A stretch of 64,000 nt of DNA from NCBI GenBank assembly GCA_024279945.1, contig JAJRRA010000049.1:1-64000 (forward strand). The letters run 5' to 3'. How positions within the stretch are numbered: the first letter of the stretch is position 1; each line of letters begins with the position of its first letter. The notes under the pieces are model-generated. The model was not told the origin of the DNA, made no database searches, and was given only the letters and a program-made list of their open reading frames with translations. Source of the stretch: Gammaproteobacteria bacterium (GTDB taxonomy: Bacteria; Pseudomonadota; Gammaproteobacteria; Xanthomonadales; SZUA-36). This document shows, piece after piece, positions 17,587 to 27,566 of the stretch. The translations under genes were made by a program, and so were the position numbers.

Positions 17587-19530
17587 ATGGAAAAAACCTA
17601 TCCGATACCCACGAACGTTGCGGCAAACGCCTGGATAAACAGTCAGGACTATGCAGCGCTTTATCAGAAATCCGTCGACGACAATGAAGGCTTTTGGGCT
17701 GACCAGGCAGGGCGAATTGACTGGATCAAACCTTTCAGCAAAGTGAAGGATGTATCCTATGACAAGGAAGACCTGCATATTCGCTGGTACGAAGACGGTA
17801 CGCTGAACGTCTGCGCCAATTGCGTTGACCGCCACCTGGAAGATAAAGCGGATCAGGTCGCCATCATATGGGAAGGTGACGATCCGGCCATCGACCAGAA
17901 AATTACTTACACCGAATTGCATGAAGCGGTTTGCCGCTTTGCCAACGTGCTCAAGTCCCAGGGCGTGCAGAAAGGGGATCGGGTCACCATCTACATGCCC
18001 ATGATTCTCGAAGCGGTTTATGCCATGCTGGCCTGTGCTCGGATTGGCGCCGTACACTCAGTCGTATTCGGAGGGTTTTCACCAGATGCGCTGGCAGGCA
18101 GAATCGTCGATTGCGAATCCCGTATCGTGATCACAGCGGATGAAGGTCTGCGGGGTGGAAAAAAGATTCCGCTGAAAGCCAATGTCGATGCAGCCGCCAA
18201 CATCGAAGGTGTGTCCGGTCTGCTTGAAAAAGTCATCGTGGTGAGGAATACGGCTTCCGAGGTGTACTGGGATGAGAGTCGAGACCTGTGGTTGCACGAG
18301 CAGTGGGAAAAAGTGGGCAGCGATTGCCCACCGGAGGAAATGAACGCAGAAGACCCGTTGTTTATCCTTTATACATCGGGATCTACCGGTAAACCCAAAG
18401 GTGTCCTCCATACAACTGGAGGTTATCTGGTTTTTGCTGCACTGACACATCAGTATGTTTTTGATTACCACCCTGGTGACATTTACTGGTGTACTGCCGA
18501 TGTCGGCTGGGTGACCGGTCACAGTTACATTGTTTACGGACCGCTGGCAAACGGCGCCACGACCCTGATGTTCGAAGGCGTGCCCAACTATCCGGACGCC
18601 AGCCGCTTCTGGCAGGTTTGCGACAAGCACCAGGTTAATATCTGTTATACGGCTCCGACCGCGATCCGCGCCCTGATGCGCGAGGGTGATGAACCGGTTA
18701 AACGGACTTCACGCAAATCCCTGCGTTTACTGGGTTCCGTTGGCGAACCCATCAACCCGGAAGCATGGGAGTGGTATTACCATGTAGTGGGCGAAGGCCG
18801 CTGCCCGATTGTCGATACCTGGTGGCAGACAGAAACGGGCGGTATTTTGATAACGCCCTTGCCGGGCGCCACTGAACTCAAGCCGGGATCTGCTTCAAAA
18901 CCCTTTTTCGGTGTGCAGCCCGCACTGGTCGATGGTGATGGGACCTTCCTTGAAGGCGCTGCCGAAGGCAACCTGATCATCACGGATAGCTGGCCGGGCC
19001 AAATGCGTACTTTATATGGTGACCACGCACGATTTGCAGAGACCTATTTTTCCACTTTTCCCGGCTACTATTTTACCGGTGACGGCTGTCGCCGCGATGC
19101 GGATGGTTATTACTGGATCACCGGCCGGGTCGATGATGTGTTGAATGTATCCGGTCACCGCATGGGCACGGCAGAAGTCGAAAGCGCCATGGTTTCGCAC
19201 CCGGCTGGTTCCGAAGCCGCAGTGGTCGGGTATCCTCATGACATCAAAGGGCAGGGTATTTACGTTTTCGTTACCACCCTGGCCGGGATAGAAACCACCG
19301 AAGAGCTTCGCAATGAACTTCGTCAGTGGGTACGCAAAGAAATTGGCCCGATCGCATCCCCGGACCTGATACAGTGGGCGCCGGGACTACCAAAAACGCG
19401 GTCAGGTAAAATTATGCGCAGGATACTACGCAAGATAGCAGCCAATGAGTACACGGATCTGGGCGATACCTCGACCCTGGCAGAACCGGCCGTGGTAGAC
19501 GAACTGGTTGAGGGTAGAATGAACCGCTGA
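17587..19530 (+). CDS. acs: Acetyl-CoA synthetase
   Basis: Acs activates acetate with ATP and CoA through acetyl-AMP. The 647-residue product has the AMP-binding loop [18 protein letters not shown] (near 261), the WWQTETGG core and the C-terminal [11 protein letters not shown], whose Lys is the usual site of regulatory acetylation. The ATG at 17587 (MEKTYPIP) is preferred to the upstream ATG at 17527 because it matches the normal N-terminus and follows AAGG. The stop overlaps the next start by one base, coupling it to the CrbR-like regulator. Confidence 0.97.
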   Translation: MEKTYPIPTNVAANAWINSQDYAALYQKSVDDNEGFWADQAGRIDWIKPFSKVKDVSYDKEDLHIRWYEDGTLNVCANCVDRHLEDKADQVAIIWEGDDPAIDQKITYTELHEAVCRFANVLKSQGVQKGDRVTIYMPMILEAVYAMLACARIGAVHSVVFGGFSPDALAGRIVDCESRIVITADEGLRGGKKIPLKANVDAAANIEGVSGLLEKVIVVRNTASEVYWDESRDLWLHEQWEKVGSDCPPEEMNAEDPLFILYTSGSTGKPKGVLHTTGGYLVFAALTHQYVFDYHPGDIYWCTADVGWVTGHSYIVYGPLANGATTLMFEGVPNYPDASRFWQVCDKHQVNICYTAPTAIRALMREGDEPVKRTSRKSLRLLGSVGEPINPEAWEWYYHVVGEGRCPIVDTWWQTETGGILITPLPGATELKPGSASKPFFGVQPALVDGDGTFLEGAAEGNLIITDSWPGQMRTLYGDHARFAETYFSTFPGYYFTGDGCRRDADGYYWITGRVDDVLNVSGHRMGTAEVESAMVSHPAGSEAAVVGYPHDIKGQGIYVFVTTLAGIETTEELRNELRQWVRKEIGPIASPDLIQWAPGLPKTRSGKIMRRILRKIAANEYTDLGDTSTLAEPAVVDELVEGRMNR

Positions 19531-20204
19531 TGCCAAACCGACTGATTGCCCTGCAGGCTGATACGGTGATTGTCGCCGACGATCACCCGTGGTTCCGGAC
19601 TGCCATCAAGGAGGCTCTGCAGGCCAGCCAGGGCGAAACGACCTTCCTGGAGGCCAGTTCGTTTGAAACTTTGCAGACTCTGGTGGAGGAAAACCCGGAC
19701 GTAGACCTGGTTCTGCTGGATCTGCATATGCCTGGTGTCAGTGGTTTCGCGGGTCTGGTCTACTTGTGCAAACGCTATCCCAGTGTTCCGGTTGTGATTA
19801 TTTCTGCCAACGAGGACCCGTTGGTGATCCAGCGGGCTCTGGATCATGGAGCGGCCGGTTTTATCCCCAAATCCTCCAACATCAAGATCATTACCAGTGC
19901 GATTGAGGATATCCTGATGGGGGAGATATGGGCGCCGTCATTACCTCAGCCTGACCTGCCCGGCAACAACGTTTCCGAGCTGGCTCTGGCGGAGCGCATG
20001 GCCCAACTGACGCCGCAACAGTTCAAGGTGCTGATGATGGTTTCGCAGGGGCTGCTGAACAAGCAGATTGCCTACGACATGGGTATTTCAGAGGCTACTG
20101 TAAAGGCCCACGTAACGGCGATTATGAACAAACTTGGAGTCAGTAACCGAACCCAGGCCGTGCTGGCGGCCAGTAAACTGGATGTGTCGAAGCCTGATTT
20201 ATAA
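19530..20204 (+). CDS. crbR: LuxR/NarL-type response regulator, CrbR-like
   Basis: The receiver domain has the acidic pair in VIVADDHP, the phospho-acceptor Asp in LLDLHMPG (near 64) and the Lys in GFIPKSS. A LuxR-type helix-turn-helix follows (LTPQQFKVLMMVSQGLLNKQ to NRTQAVLAAS). In Vibrio and Pseudomonas, CrbR (ErdR) with CrbS activates acs. Here the gene overlaps acs by one base and converges on a CrbS gene, so the same role is inferred. The symbol rests on context. Confidence 0.85.
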   Translation: MPNRLIALQADTVIVADDHPWFRTAIKEALQASQGETTFLEASSFETLQTLVEENPDVDLVLLDLHMPGVSGFAGLVYLCKRYPSVPVVIISANEDPLVIQRALDHGAAGFIPKSSNIKIITSAIEDILMGEIWAPSLPQPDLPGNNVSELALAERMAQLTPQQFKVLMMVSQGLLNKQIAYDMGISEATVKAHVTAIMNKLGVSNRTQAVLAASKLDVSKPDL

Positions 20205-20228
20205 TTTTGACAGAGCACAGCGCCAAGC

Positions 20229-23200
20229 CTATTTTTTCAGCATGTTGGTCATCAGAGCCCGCAGTGCTGCAGGCCTGATGGGTTTGAGCAACAGTCCATA
20301 GCCCCTCGAGCTTACAGCGTCTTCGAGTTCACTCGACCGGTCGGCCGTGATGACAATCGCCGGTAACTGGGTTCCAAGCAGATTATCCAGATGCTGCATC
20401 ACCTGCAGACCGTGGCTTTCATTGCTCAGGTGATAGTCAACCAGCACAAAGTCCGGTGTTCCGTGCAGGAGCACCTGCTGGGTGGCCTCGGCCTGAGTCT
20501 CAGCCAGCATAACGGTCGGGCAGCCCCAACGATCCAGCAGCAGGTTCATGGCCTCGAGTATGTCCGGTTCGTTGTCTACGCACAATACGACCAGATCCTT
20601 CAGTCCGGAGGCTTCAACGAAGACCGTAGCCGGGCTTTCTTGCCGCTGAACGCCGGGTTGGTGCGTCAGCGGAACATTAACTGAAAAACAGCTGCCGTGC
20701 CCTGCTTTCGAAGTGACATCAATTTCGTGATCGAGCATCCGCGCAATCCGTTCACAGATGGCAAGCCCCAGTCCCAGGCCCTTTTCATCCAGGCGGAGCG
20801 CATAATCCAGGCGGTGAAATTCCTGAAAAATAGCCTCCACTTCGGAGTCCTTTATGCCGACACCGGTGTCCCAGACACTGATGCGCAGTTGCTCTCCCCG
20901 CAAACGACAACCCAGCAATACACCGCCGGTTTCGGTGTAATGGATTGCGTTGGCGAGAAAGTTCTGCAGAATGCGATAGAGCAGCTTGCGGTCGCTGTAG
21001 ATCACGTGGTCAGTCGCGTGGACCCGCAACAGAAGATCCCGGTTACCGGCCAGCGCCTTGAAATGTCTCCTCAGTTGCTCAAAAAGATCCGCTACCGGGA
21101 TGGCTTCCAGGGCCGGTTCATACATGCCCGAGTCCAGCTTGGATATATCCAGCAGGGCGCTTAATAATTGTTCAGAGGCCTTCAGGCTGCGATCAATTCG
21201 CTTGACCAGTTCGGATTGCTCATTGTCTGAACCCTCTTGTTGCTGGCGCAAAATGGAAACGAACAAGCTGGCGGCATTCATCGGTTGCAGCAGATCGTGA
21301 CTGGCGGCAGCCAGAAAACGGGTCTTGCTCCGGTTGGCTTCTTCAGCGACCTGCCTTGCTTCGTCCAGTTCTGTATTGGCTCCCCTGAGTTCGCGGGTTC
21401 GTTGTTGTACGCGTTGTTCCAGTGTCTCGTTGATCAGTTGCAACTCGCGTTCGATATCCTTGAAGTGGGTAATGTCGGTGAAGGTTGTGACGTAGCCGCC
21501 TCCCGGCATGGGATTGCCCTGGATCTCAAGGACCTTGCCATCCAGCCAGGGGCGTTCGTAGCGATAATCCTGGCCACTGCGCAAATGATTCAGGCGTTTG
21601 CGAATTTCACTTTTTCGGTCGCCGATCAAGCCCCGTTCTGCGTTCATGTGGATCAGGTCTTCGATTGGCCTGCCGATATAAAGGGTGTTTTCCGGGTAAT
21701 CCATCAATTCTACGTAGCGCCGGTTCCAGCCCACCAGGCGTAAGCCCTGATCAACCACGCTAACACCCTGTGACATGTTATCGAGGGTAGATTCCAGTAA
21801 TTCGCGATTGAACTGGACGGCTTGCGATGTGCGGTCCAGCAGCTCCATTACCGCTTCGGGCCCCAGGCCCCGGTGATGCAATGCGGCGCTCAGCACGGTC
21901 CTGGCAGAGGCAGAACCAATGGAACCGGCCAGCAGGCGTTCGCCGAACTGGATCGTTTCCGGTGTTGCCAGCGCCCCGGCTTGCAGTTTGGGTAATCCCA
22001 GATGGGTAGACAGCGCCCGGCGGGTTTTGCTTATGCCGAGGAAGCGGCCGATGGTCGTTTCCAATTCTCCCAGCGTGATCAGCCCGCTACTGGCCTTGAG
22101 GGTTGCTCCGGCAACAACGGGAAATTCTTTGTCCGGCTTGATCAGCGAGATGATAAAGATGGCCGACGCATTCAATATCAGCGAAAACGCAGCGCCCTGA
22201 TTGAAGCTCATTGAAGGAATGATATCCAGCAGATTTTCCAATAGGCCTATTGAGGTGAAAGAAGGCAGCAACAGCCATATGAACCAACTTCCGACGCCAA
22301 GGGAAAGTCCCCAAATGGCGCCCATCCGACTCGCACCTTGCCAGTAGATGCCGATCAGCATCGCCGGAGCAAATTGTGCAGCCGCTGAAAAGGACAGCAG
22401 GCCGATGGAGGCGAGCGGCACGCCGGATTCAATCGTGCGATAGTAAGCAAAGGCTGCCAGAGCAAGCAGCAGGATCGATATTCTGCGCACGCGTAACAGG
22501 GTTTGAGAGAGGTCACGCTTGCCTTGCCTCGCGGTCATGCCGCTCCGCAACAATAAAGGCATGACGATGTCGTTGCTGATCATGATCGCCAGGGCAACCG
22601 TGGAGACGATGACCATCCCGGTAGCTGCAGAAAAACCACCGAGGAAGGCGAGCACCGTAAGCATCGGCTGGTCAAAGGCCAGTGGCAGCGACAATACGTA
22701 AGTGTCCGGATTGACATCCTGGCCGGAGAACTGGGTCAGCCCGGCCAGGGCAATGGGTATGACCAGCGCAGCAAAGACAAACAGATAGGCCGGGAAGATC
22801 CAACGCGCCACGCGCAGGTCGGTGGTGTCCCGGAATTCGACAATAGCCACGTGGAATTGACGCGGCAGGCACAAGATCGCCACCATGGCCAGCAAGGTCT
22901 GGATGCCAAAACCTTCCGGCAGTTTCCAGGGAGAAAACAGTTGCTGGTACCTGCCATGCTCCCGCAACGGCTGCGCGATGCTGTCGAGCCCATCAAAAAT
23001 GCCGAATATAACGAATAAACCGATGGCGATAAAAGCCAGTAATTTCACCAGGGATTCAAAGGCAATGGCCCACATCAATCCCCGGTGATGCTCACTGGCA
23101 TCCATGTTGCGGGTGCCGAATATCATGGCGAACACAGCCAGAGCCAGCGCCAGATACAAAGTCAGATGGTCAGGCAGAACTGCGGTACTTCCCGCAGCTT

Positions 23201-23642
23201 CGCTGATGACACCGATGCTGGTCGTAATGCCCTTGAGTTGCAGGGCAATATAGGGCACGACGCCAATGACTGCGGCGCAGGTAACCAGCACCGCAATCGT
23301 GTGGCTGCGACCGTAACGATAGGCAATGAAGTCTGCAATGGAAGTGATGTGCTGGTCCCTGCTGGTAATGGCGATCCGACGGAGTACATCGAAGCCGAGC
23401 AGCATCAACAGGGCCGGCCCAAGGTAGATGGGCAGAAAGCCCCAGCCGGTAGAGGCGGCACTGCCCACTGCCCCGTAAAACGTCCAGGAAGTGCAGTAGA
23501 CCGCCAGTGAAAGTGAGTAAATGATGGCCTTGAACTTCGGGTGGCCGTGGCCGATCCGTTGCTTGTCACCAAACCATGCAATGGCAAACAGCAGGCCCAT
23601 GTAGGCCAGGACAATGAGAGCTAATTTCCAGGGACTAAGCAT
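20229..23642 (-). CDS. crbS: CrbS-type hybrid: Na+/solute symporter domain fused to sensor histidine kinase
   Basis: The order in this 1137-residue protein is: SSS-family transporter domain with about 13 helices (1-490), STAC linker (about 520-600), PAS (about 620-730), coiled coil, HisKA with ASHDLLQP (His near 782), HATPase with NAIHYT, DTGVGI and GLGLGLAI, and a C-terminal receiver with Asp in VDYHLS (near 1068) and Lys in LLKPIRP. In characterised CrbS proteins it senses substrate availability and controls acs through CrbR. It converges on the regulator gene with a 24-base gap and is divergent from the symporter operon. Confidence 0.92.
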   Translation of the reverse strand: MLSPWKLALIVLAYMGLLFAIAWFGDKQRIGHGHPKFKAIIYSLSLAVYCTSWTFYGAVGSAASTGWGFLPIYLGPALLMLLGFDVLRRIAITSRDQHITSIADFIAYRYGRSHTIAVLVTCAAVIGVVPYIALQLKGITTSIGVISEAAGSTAVLPDHLTLYLALALAVFAMIFGTRNMDASEHHRGLMWAIAFESLVKLLAFIAIGLFVIFGIFDGLDSIAQPLREHGRYQQLFSPWKLPEGFGIQTLLAMVAILCLPRQFHVAIVEFRDTTDLRVARWIFPAYLFVFAALVIPIALAGLTQFSGQDVNPDTYVLSLPLAFDQPMLTVLAFLGGFSAATGMVIVSTVALAIMISNDIVMPLLLRSGMTARQGKRDLSQTLLRVRRISILLLALAAFAYYRTIESGVPLASIGLLSFSAAAQFAPAMLIGIYWQGASRMGAIWGLSLGVGSWFIWLLLPSFTSIGLLENLLDIIPSMSFNQGAAFSLILNASAIFIISLIKPDKEFPVVAGATLKASSGLITLGELETTIGRFLGISKTRRALSTHLGLPKLQAGALATPETIQFGERLLAGSIGSASARTVLSAALHHRGLGPEAVMELLDRTSQAVQFNRELLESTLDNMSQGVSVVDQGLRLVGWNRRYVELMDYPENTLYIGRPIEDLIHMNAERGLIGDRKSEIRKRLNHLRSGQDYRYERPWLDGKVLEIQGNPMPGGGYVTTFTDITHFKDIERELQLINETLEQRVQQRTRELRGANTELDEARQVAEEANRSKTRFLAAASHDLLQPMNAASLFVSILRQQQEGSDNEQSELVKRIDRSLKASEQLLSALLDISKLDSGMYEPALEAIPVADLFEQLRRHFKALAGNRDLLLRVHATDHVIYSDRKLLYRILQNFLANAIHYTETGGVLLGCRLRGEQLRISVWDTGVGIKDSEVEAIFQEFHRLDYALRLDEKGLGLGLAICERIARMLDHEIDVTSKAGHGSCFSVNVPLTHQPGVQRQESPATVFVEASGLKDLVVLCVDNEPDILEAMNLLLDRWGCPTVMLAETQAEATQQVLLHGTPDFVLVDYHLSNESHGLQVMQHLDNLLGTQLPAIVITADRSSELEDAVSSRGYGLLLKPIRPAALRALMTNMLKK

Positions 23643-23782
23643 GTGTCACGAAGCTTTTTCATATTGTATTGCAACGGACCATTTGTTGGCTAAACGCCCT
23701 CTACGACTAAAGTAGGAGCGTTATGCCTATATTCTCAACGTAACATAGAGATCGGAAATTTACCATCGGAGAGAGGCTAGTT

Positions 23783-24043
23783 ATGAGTGATCAAACCAAC
23801 AGACAAGCTTATTGGAAGGCGAACCTGAAGCTGGTGGCATTTTGCCTCAGCATCTGGTTTGTCGTGTCCTACCTTTTTGGGATTATCCTGGTCGATCAGC
23901 TGAATACCATCAGACTTGGCGGTTACAAGCTGGGCTTCTGGTTCGCCCAGCAGGGGTCAATGTACATCTTCGTTGTGCTGATTTTTTTCTACGCGAATCG
24001 CATTGGAAAAATCGACAAGCAATTCAATGTGCACGAAGACTGA
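23783..24043 (+). CDS. Small subunit of Na+/solute symporter (DUF4212)
   Basis: This 86-residue protein has two membrane helices (about 18-42 and 52-74) and the signature QLNTIRLGGYKLGFWFAQQG between them. DUF4212 proteins are encoded beside VC_2705-type large symporter subunits and are thought to be needed for their function. The GAGAGGC before the ATG is a good ribosome site, and the large subunit starts 9 bases downstream. Confidence 0.93.
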   Translation: MSDQTNRQAYWKANLKLVAFCLSIWFVVSYLFGIILVDQLNTIRLGGYKLGFWFAQQGSMYIFVVLIFFYANRIGKIDKQFNVHED

Positions 24044-24052
24044 AGGAGAAAA

Positions 24053-25837
24053 ATGATGGATCTTAAAACAATGACATTTTTGGTCGTCGGCGCAACATTT
24101 GCGTTGTACATTGGTATTGCCATCTGGGCCAGAGCCTCGACTACCAAGGAATTTTATGTGGCTGGAACGGGCGTACACCCGATTGCCAATGGCATGGCGA
24201 CGGCCGCTGACTGGATGTCTGCTGCATCCTTTATTTCCATGGCGGGCCTGATCGCTTTCCTGGGCTATGATGCATCGGTATACCTGATGGGCTGGACCGG
24301 TGGTTACGTTTTGCTGGCCTTGTTGCTGGCGCCCTACCTGCGCAAATTCGGCAAGTTCACGGTATCGGAATTTATCGGGGAACGGTATTATTCCAAGGCG
24401 GCGCGAATGGTGGCTGTACTTTGCCTGATCGTGGCTTCCATCACCTACGTGATCGGCCAGATGAAGGGCGTTGGCGTTGCTTTCGGACGATTCCTGGAAG
24501 TTCCGTTGCACACCGGTGTTGCCGTCGGCATGGCCATCGTATTTATTTACGCGGTAATGGGCGGTATGAAAGGTATTACCTACACCCAGATCGCACAGTA
24601 TTGCGTGTTGATCTTTGCTTACACCGTGCCGGCCATTTTCATCACGCTGAACCTGACCGGTGTCCCGATTCCACAGATTGGTCTCGGCAGCACCATGGCC
24701 GATGGTTCTGGCGTGGCATTGCTTGACAAATTGGATATGGTGGTAACCGACCTTGGATTTGCCGCCTTTACGGCGCAGAAGTGGTCAACCCTGAATATGG
24801 TTCTGTTGACCTTGTCGCTGATGATCGGAACGGCAGGTTTGCCACATGTCATTATGCGTTTCTTCACGGTTCCCAAGGTAGCGGATGCCCGTACCTCGGC
24901 CGGTTGGGCTTTGATCTTTATCGCCATCCTCTATACCACTGCACCTGCAGTTGGCGCAATGGCCCGTTTGAACCTGATGCATACCATCCAGACCGGGGAA
25001 GTTGGATCAGTCGATGGCAACATGGTGTATGCGGACAGGCCAGACTGGTTCAAAAACTGGGAAATCACGGGATTGTTGAAGTTCGAAGACAAGAATGGCG
25101 ATGGCCGCGTTCAGTACTACAACGACAAGAACAAAGATTTTGCCGCCAAGGCCGCAAGTTTTGGCTGGAAAGGTAATGAAATGGTTAAGGTCGACCGTGA
25201 CATCATGGTGCTGGCTAACCCGGAAATTGCCAACTTGCCCAACTGGGTTATTGCCCTGGTGGCTGCCGGTGGTCTGGCAGCAGCGCTGTCAACCGCTGCC
25301 GGTCTGTTGCTGGCAATTGCCACCGCTGTTTCACATGACGTGATTAAGGGCATGATCTCCCCGGACATATCGGAAAAGAAAGAGTTGCTGGCGAGTCGCC
25401 TGTCTATGGCGGGCGCCATCCTGGTGGCTGGTTACCTGGGTATGAATCCACCCGGCTTTGCGGCCCAGGTGGTGGCGCTGGCGTTTGGCCTGGCCGCATC
25501 GTCCATATTCCCGGCCCTGATGATGGGTATCTTTAACAAGAATATGGACAATATCGGCGCTATCGCCGGTATGTTGACCGGCCTGTTTTCAACCCTGATT
25601 TACATCTTCTGGTTCAAGGGCTGGTTCTTTATTCCGGGAACGGCAATGGCGGCAAACACGCCCGACAACTGGTTCATGGGTATTTCACCCGAGGCATTTG
25701 GTGCAGTCGGGGCGATGCTTAATTTCTTAGTCGCCTATCTTGTATCCAAAGTTACGCCTCCACCACCGGAGCACATCCAGCACCTGGTGGAAAATATCCG
25801 CGTACCGATTGGTGCAGGCAAAGCAGCCGATCACTAA
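24053..25837 (+). CDS. Na+/solute symporter large subunit (ActP-related, VC_2705 subfamily)
   Basis: This 594-residue SSS transporter has about 13 helices. Conserved segments are ADWMSAASFISMAGLIAF, GYDASVYLMGWTGGYVLLAL and GTAGLPHVIMRFFTVPKV. A hydrophilic insert of about 65 residues (about 320-385, containing DKNGDGRVQYYNDKNKD) is typical of this subfamily. With Acs and CrbSR nearby, acetate or another short carboxylate is the likely substrate; this is inferred. Start ATG 24053 or 24056, after AAGGAG. Confidence 0.92.
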   Translation: MMDLKTMTFLVVGATFALYIGIAIWARASTTKEFYVAGTGVHPIANGMATAADWMSAASFISMAGLIAFLGYDASVYLMGWTGGYVLLALLLAPYLRKFGKFTVSEFIGERYYSKAARMVAVLCLIVASITYVIGQMKGVGVAFGRFLEVPLHTGVAVGMAIVFIYAVMGGMKGITYTQIAQYCVLIFAYTVPAIFITLNLTGVPIPQIGLGSTMADGSGVALLDKLDMVVTDLGFAAFTAQKWSTLNMVLLTLSLMIGTAGLPHVIMRFFTVPKVADARTSAGWALIFIAILYTTAPAVGAMARLNLMHTIQTGEVGSVDGNMVYADRPDWFKNWEITGLLKFEDKNGDGRVQYYNDKNKDFAAKAASFGWKGNEMVKVDRDIMVLANPEIANLPNWVIALVAAGGLAAALSTAAGLLLAIATAVSHDVIKGMISPDISEKKELLASRLSMAGAILVAGYLGMNPPGFAAQVVALAFGLAASSIFPALMMGIFNKNMDNIGAIAGMLTGLFSTLIYIFWFKGWFFIPGTAMAANTPDNWFMGISPEAFGAVGAMLNFLVAYLVSKVTPPPPEHIQHLVENIRVPIGAGKAADH

Positions 25838-25857
25838 TCAGGACTATCGTGTGATGA

Positions 25858-25890
25858 AAGGGCCGGCAGAAATGCCGGCCCTTAAATTTT
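25858..25890 (+). terminator. Intrinsic terminator of the symporter operon
   Basis: An 11-bp perfect stem, AAGGGCCGGCA/TGCCGGCCCTT (25858-25868 and 25873-25883), with a GAAA loop is followed by AAATTTT. The right arm overlaps the stop codon of the convergent nitrilase gene by two bases, so it probably ends transcripts from both sides. Confidence 0.85.
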
Positions 25891-26817
25891 CTTGGTTTCG
25901 GGTTGATTCTTGACCGTGAGTTCAAAAATATCGTTACGGCTGTAGTGTCCGCAGACATCAAAGTCCATGCGACTACGGACCAGTTCATCAAGATCCACTT
26001 CTGCGGTCAAAATACCTTCTTCATGGTATAAGGGGCCGGCCAGAATCTCACCCAAAGGTGACACGATGACGCTGCCGCCCCGGGAGAGCACTTCCGGCCT
26101 GTCTTCCGCCAGTTCAACCTGCAGGTGTTGCGGAAAATCACTTTTGCTGAAGTACTGGTTACAGCCGATTACATAGCACCGGCCCTCGAAGGCGATGTGC
26201 TGCATGGTGGCGTTCCATGAATCACGGGAGTCTGCCGTGGGTGCAAGGTAGATTTCAATACCCTTTTCATACATCGCCATTCTGGCCAGTGGCATATAAT
26301 TTTCCCAGCAAATCAAACCGCCGATTCTCCCGATTTCGGTATCAAAGGTGGACAGGGTGGAGCCATCACCCTCACCCCAGATGAGGCGTTCCGCCGCTGT
26401 TGGTTTTATTTTTCGGTGTTTACCCAGCAGGCTTCCATTCGGGCCAAAGTAGAGCAGCGTGCAATACAATGTTTTGTTTACTTTGTCACGCTCCGTTACG
26501 CCAACGGTCAGGAAAACGCGGTTCTGTTTTGCGCAGCGAGCAAGCTTATCGGTATAAACCCCCGGTACTTCAACACTGTTTTGCCAGTATTCCCCGAACT
26601 GGTTCCGCCCGGATTGTGTCCTGCTGCCTACGACGGTGCCGAAACCCAGGCCGGCGGGATAGCCTGGCAGAAATGTCTCGGGGAATACCACCAGCCTGCA
26701 ATCACGACCTGCTGCATCTGCGGTGAGCATAATCACTTTTTCCACCGACTTTTCGAGGTCGAAAATGACCGGAGTTGCTTGCACACAGGCGACTTTGAAT
26801 TTTCTGTTTTTGTTCAT
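25882..26817 (-). CDS. Nitrilase (carbon-nitrogen hydrolase superfamily)
   Basis: The 311-residue product has the full catalytic set: Glu in VVFPETFLPGYP, Lys in GKHRKIKPTAAER, Glu near WGEGDGS and Cys in GGLICWENYMPLAR. HRKIKPT and CWENYMPL are the forms of true nitrilases (branch 1), which turn nitriles into carboxylic acids and ammonia, rather than of amidases. Its start overlaps the stop of the upstream alpha/beta hydrolase by one base, so the two are co-translated. The natural substrate is unknown. Confidence 0.9.
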   Translation of the reverse strand: MNKNRKFKVACVQATPVIFDLEKSVEKVIMLTADAAGRDCRLVVFPETFLPGYPAGLGFGTVVGSRTQSGRNQFGEYWQNSVEVPGVYTDKLARCAKQNRVFLTVGVTERDKVNKTLYCTLLYFGPNGSLLGKHRKIKPTAAERLIWGEGDGSTLSTFDTEIGRIGGLICWENYMPLARMAMYEKGIEIYLAPTADSRDSWNATMQHIAFEGRCYVIGCNQYFSKSDFPQHLQVELAEDRPEVLSRGGSVIVSPLGEILAGPLYHEEGILTAEVDLDELVRSRMDFDVCGHYSRNDIFELTVKNQPETKKI

Positions 26818-27566
26818 CAGGGTTGTACCGGGTTAATAAAATCAATAATACGTTCAATGAGTTCGTCACGAACATCGGTCTTGAACAGGTGTTGTGCATG
26901 GGCGCTTCCCGGGTAAATCTGAATCTGTTTCGGTTCAGACGATGCATCGTAAATCGCCCTGACAGAGCTGAACATCCTTTCGTTTTCTGAAACGACAAAT
27001 AATTTGTCGGTTGTTGGAGACTCTGCAGCCGGCCCGCCGGCCGGCGCCAGCAAGACCACTTTATGTATGGGAACGGTGTTGTTACTCAGCGCCGCAAGTA
27101 CAGCCGCTCCACCCATGCTTGCCCCGACGATATTGATGTCTGTAAAACCCTGGTCTTCAAGGTAGGAAATCGCACCGAGCATATCGTACATTTTGTTGGT
27201 GCTGCTGCCGGTCGTGCTGTTGCCATACCCTCTGAAGTCTATGGAAAGTGCGGAAATACCCTGACGCTGAAAAGCCTCCGCCAGAAAGTACCAGCTTTCC
27301 TTATCGAAAACGGCGCCATGGGCGAAAATAACAATTCGGGTGCTGCTGGCCGCAAAAAATGATGCTTCAATTGTGCCGCCGTCTGTCGTGCCAAAATAAA
27401 TTAACTCATGGGATTGAGCAACAGCCACGGGACTGTTCAAAACAGCGACGAAAATAAACATCGAAACCAAGTGGTTGAGTATGGTGCTTGCTCGCGCGGC
27501 ATTTCGATGCCGGGTTTTCTCCGGCACCGCATGGGTAGGGAATATTGTAATAGAATCAAATTTCAT
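26817..27566 (-). CDS. Secreted alpha/beta hydrolase
   Basis: This 249-residue alpha/beta hydrolase has an oxyanion HGAVFD segment, the nucleophile elbow GASMGG (Ser near 131), an acidic candidate in the VVSENERMF region and a His in PGSAHAQHLF. A hydrophobic stretch near 35-50 (MFIFVAVLNSPVAVAQS) looks like a signal peptide ending AQS. The true start may therefore be the internal ATG at 27461 rather than 27566. It overlaps the upstream gene by 11 bases and the nitrilase gene by one. Substrate unknown. Confidence 0.75.
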   Translation of the reverse strand: MKFDSITIFPTHAVPEKTRHRNAARASTILNHLVSMFIFVAVLNSPVAVAQSHELIYFGTTDGGTIEASFFAASSTRIVIFAHGAVFDKESWYFLAEAFQRQGISALSIDFRGYGNSTTGSSTNKMYDMLGAISYLEDQGFTDINIVGASMGGAAVLAALSNNTVPIHKVVLLAPAGGPAAESPTTDKLFVVSENERMFSSVRAIYDASSEPKQIQIYPGSAHAQHLFKTDVRDELIERIIDFINPVQP

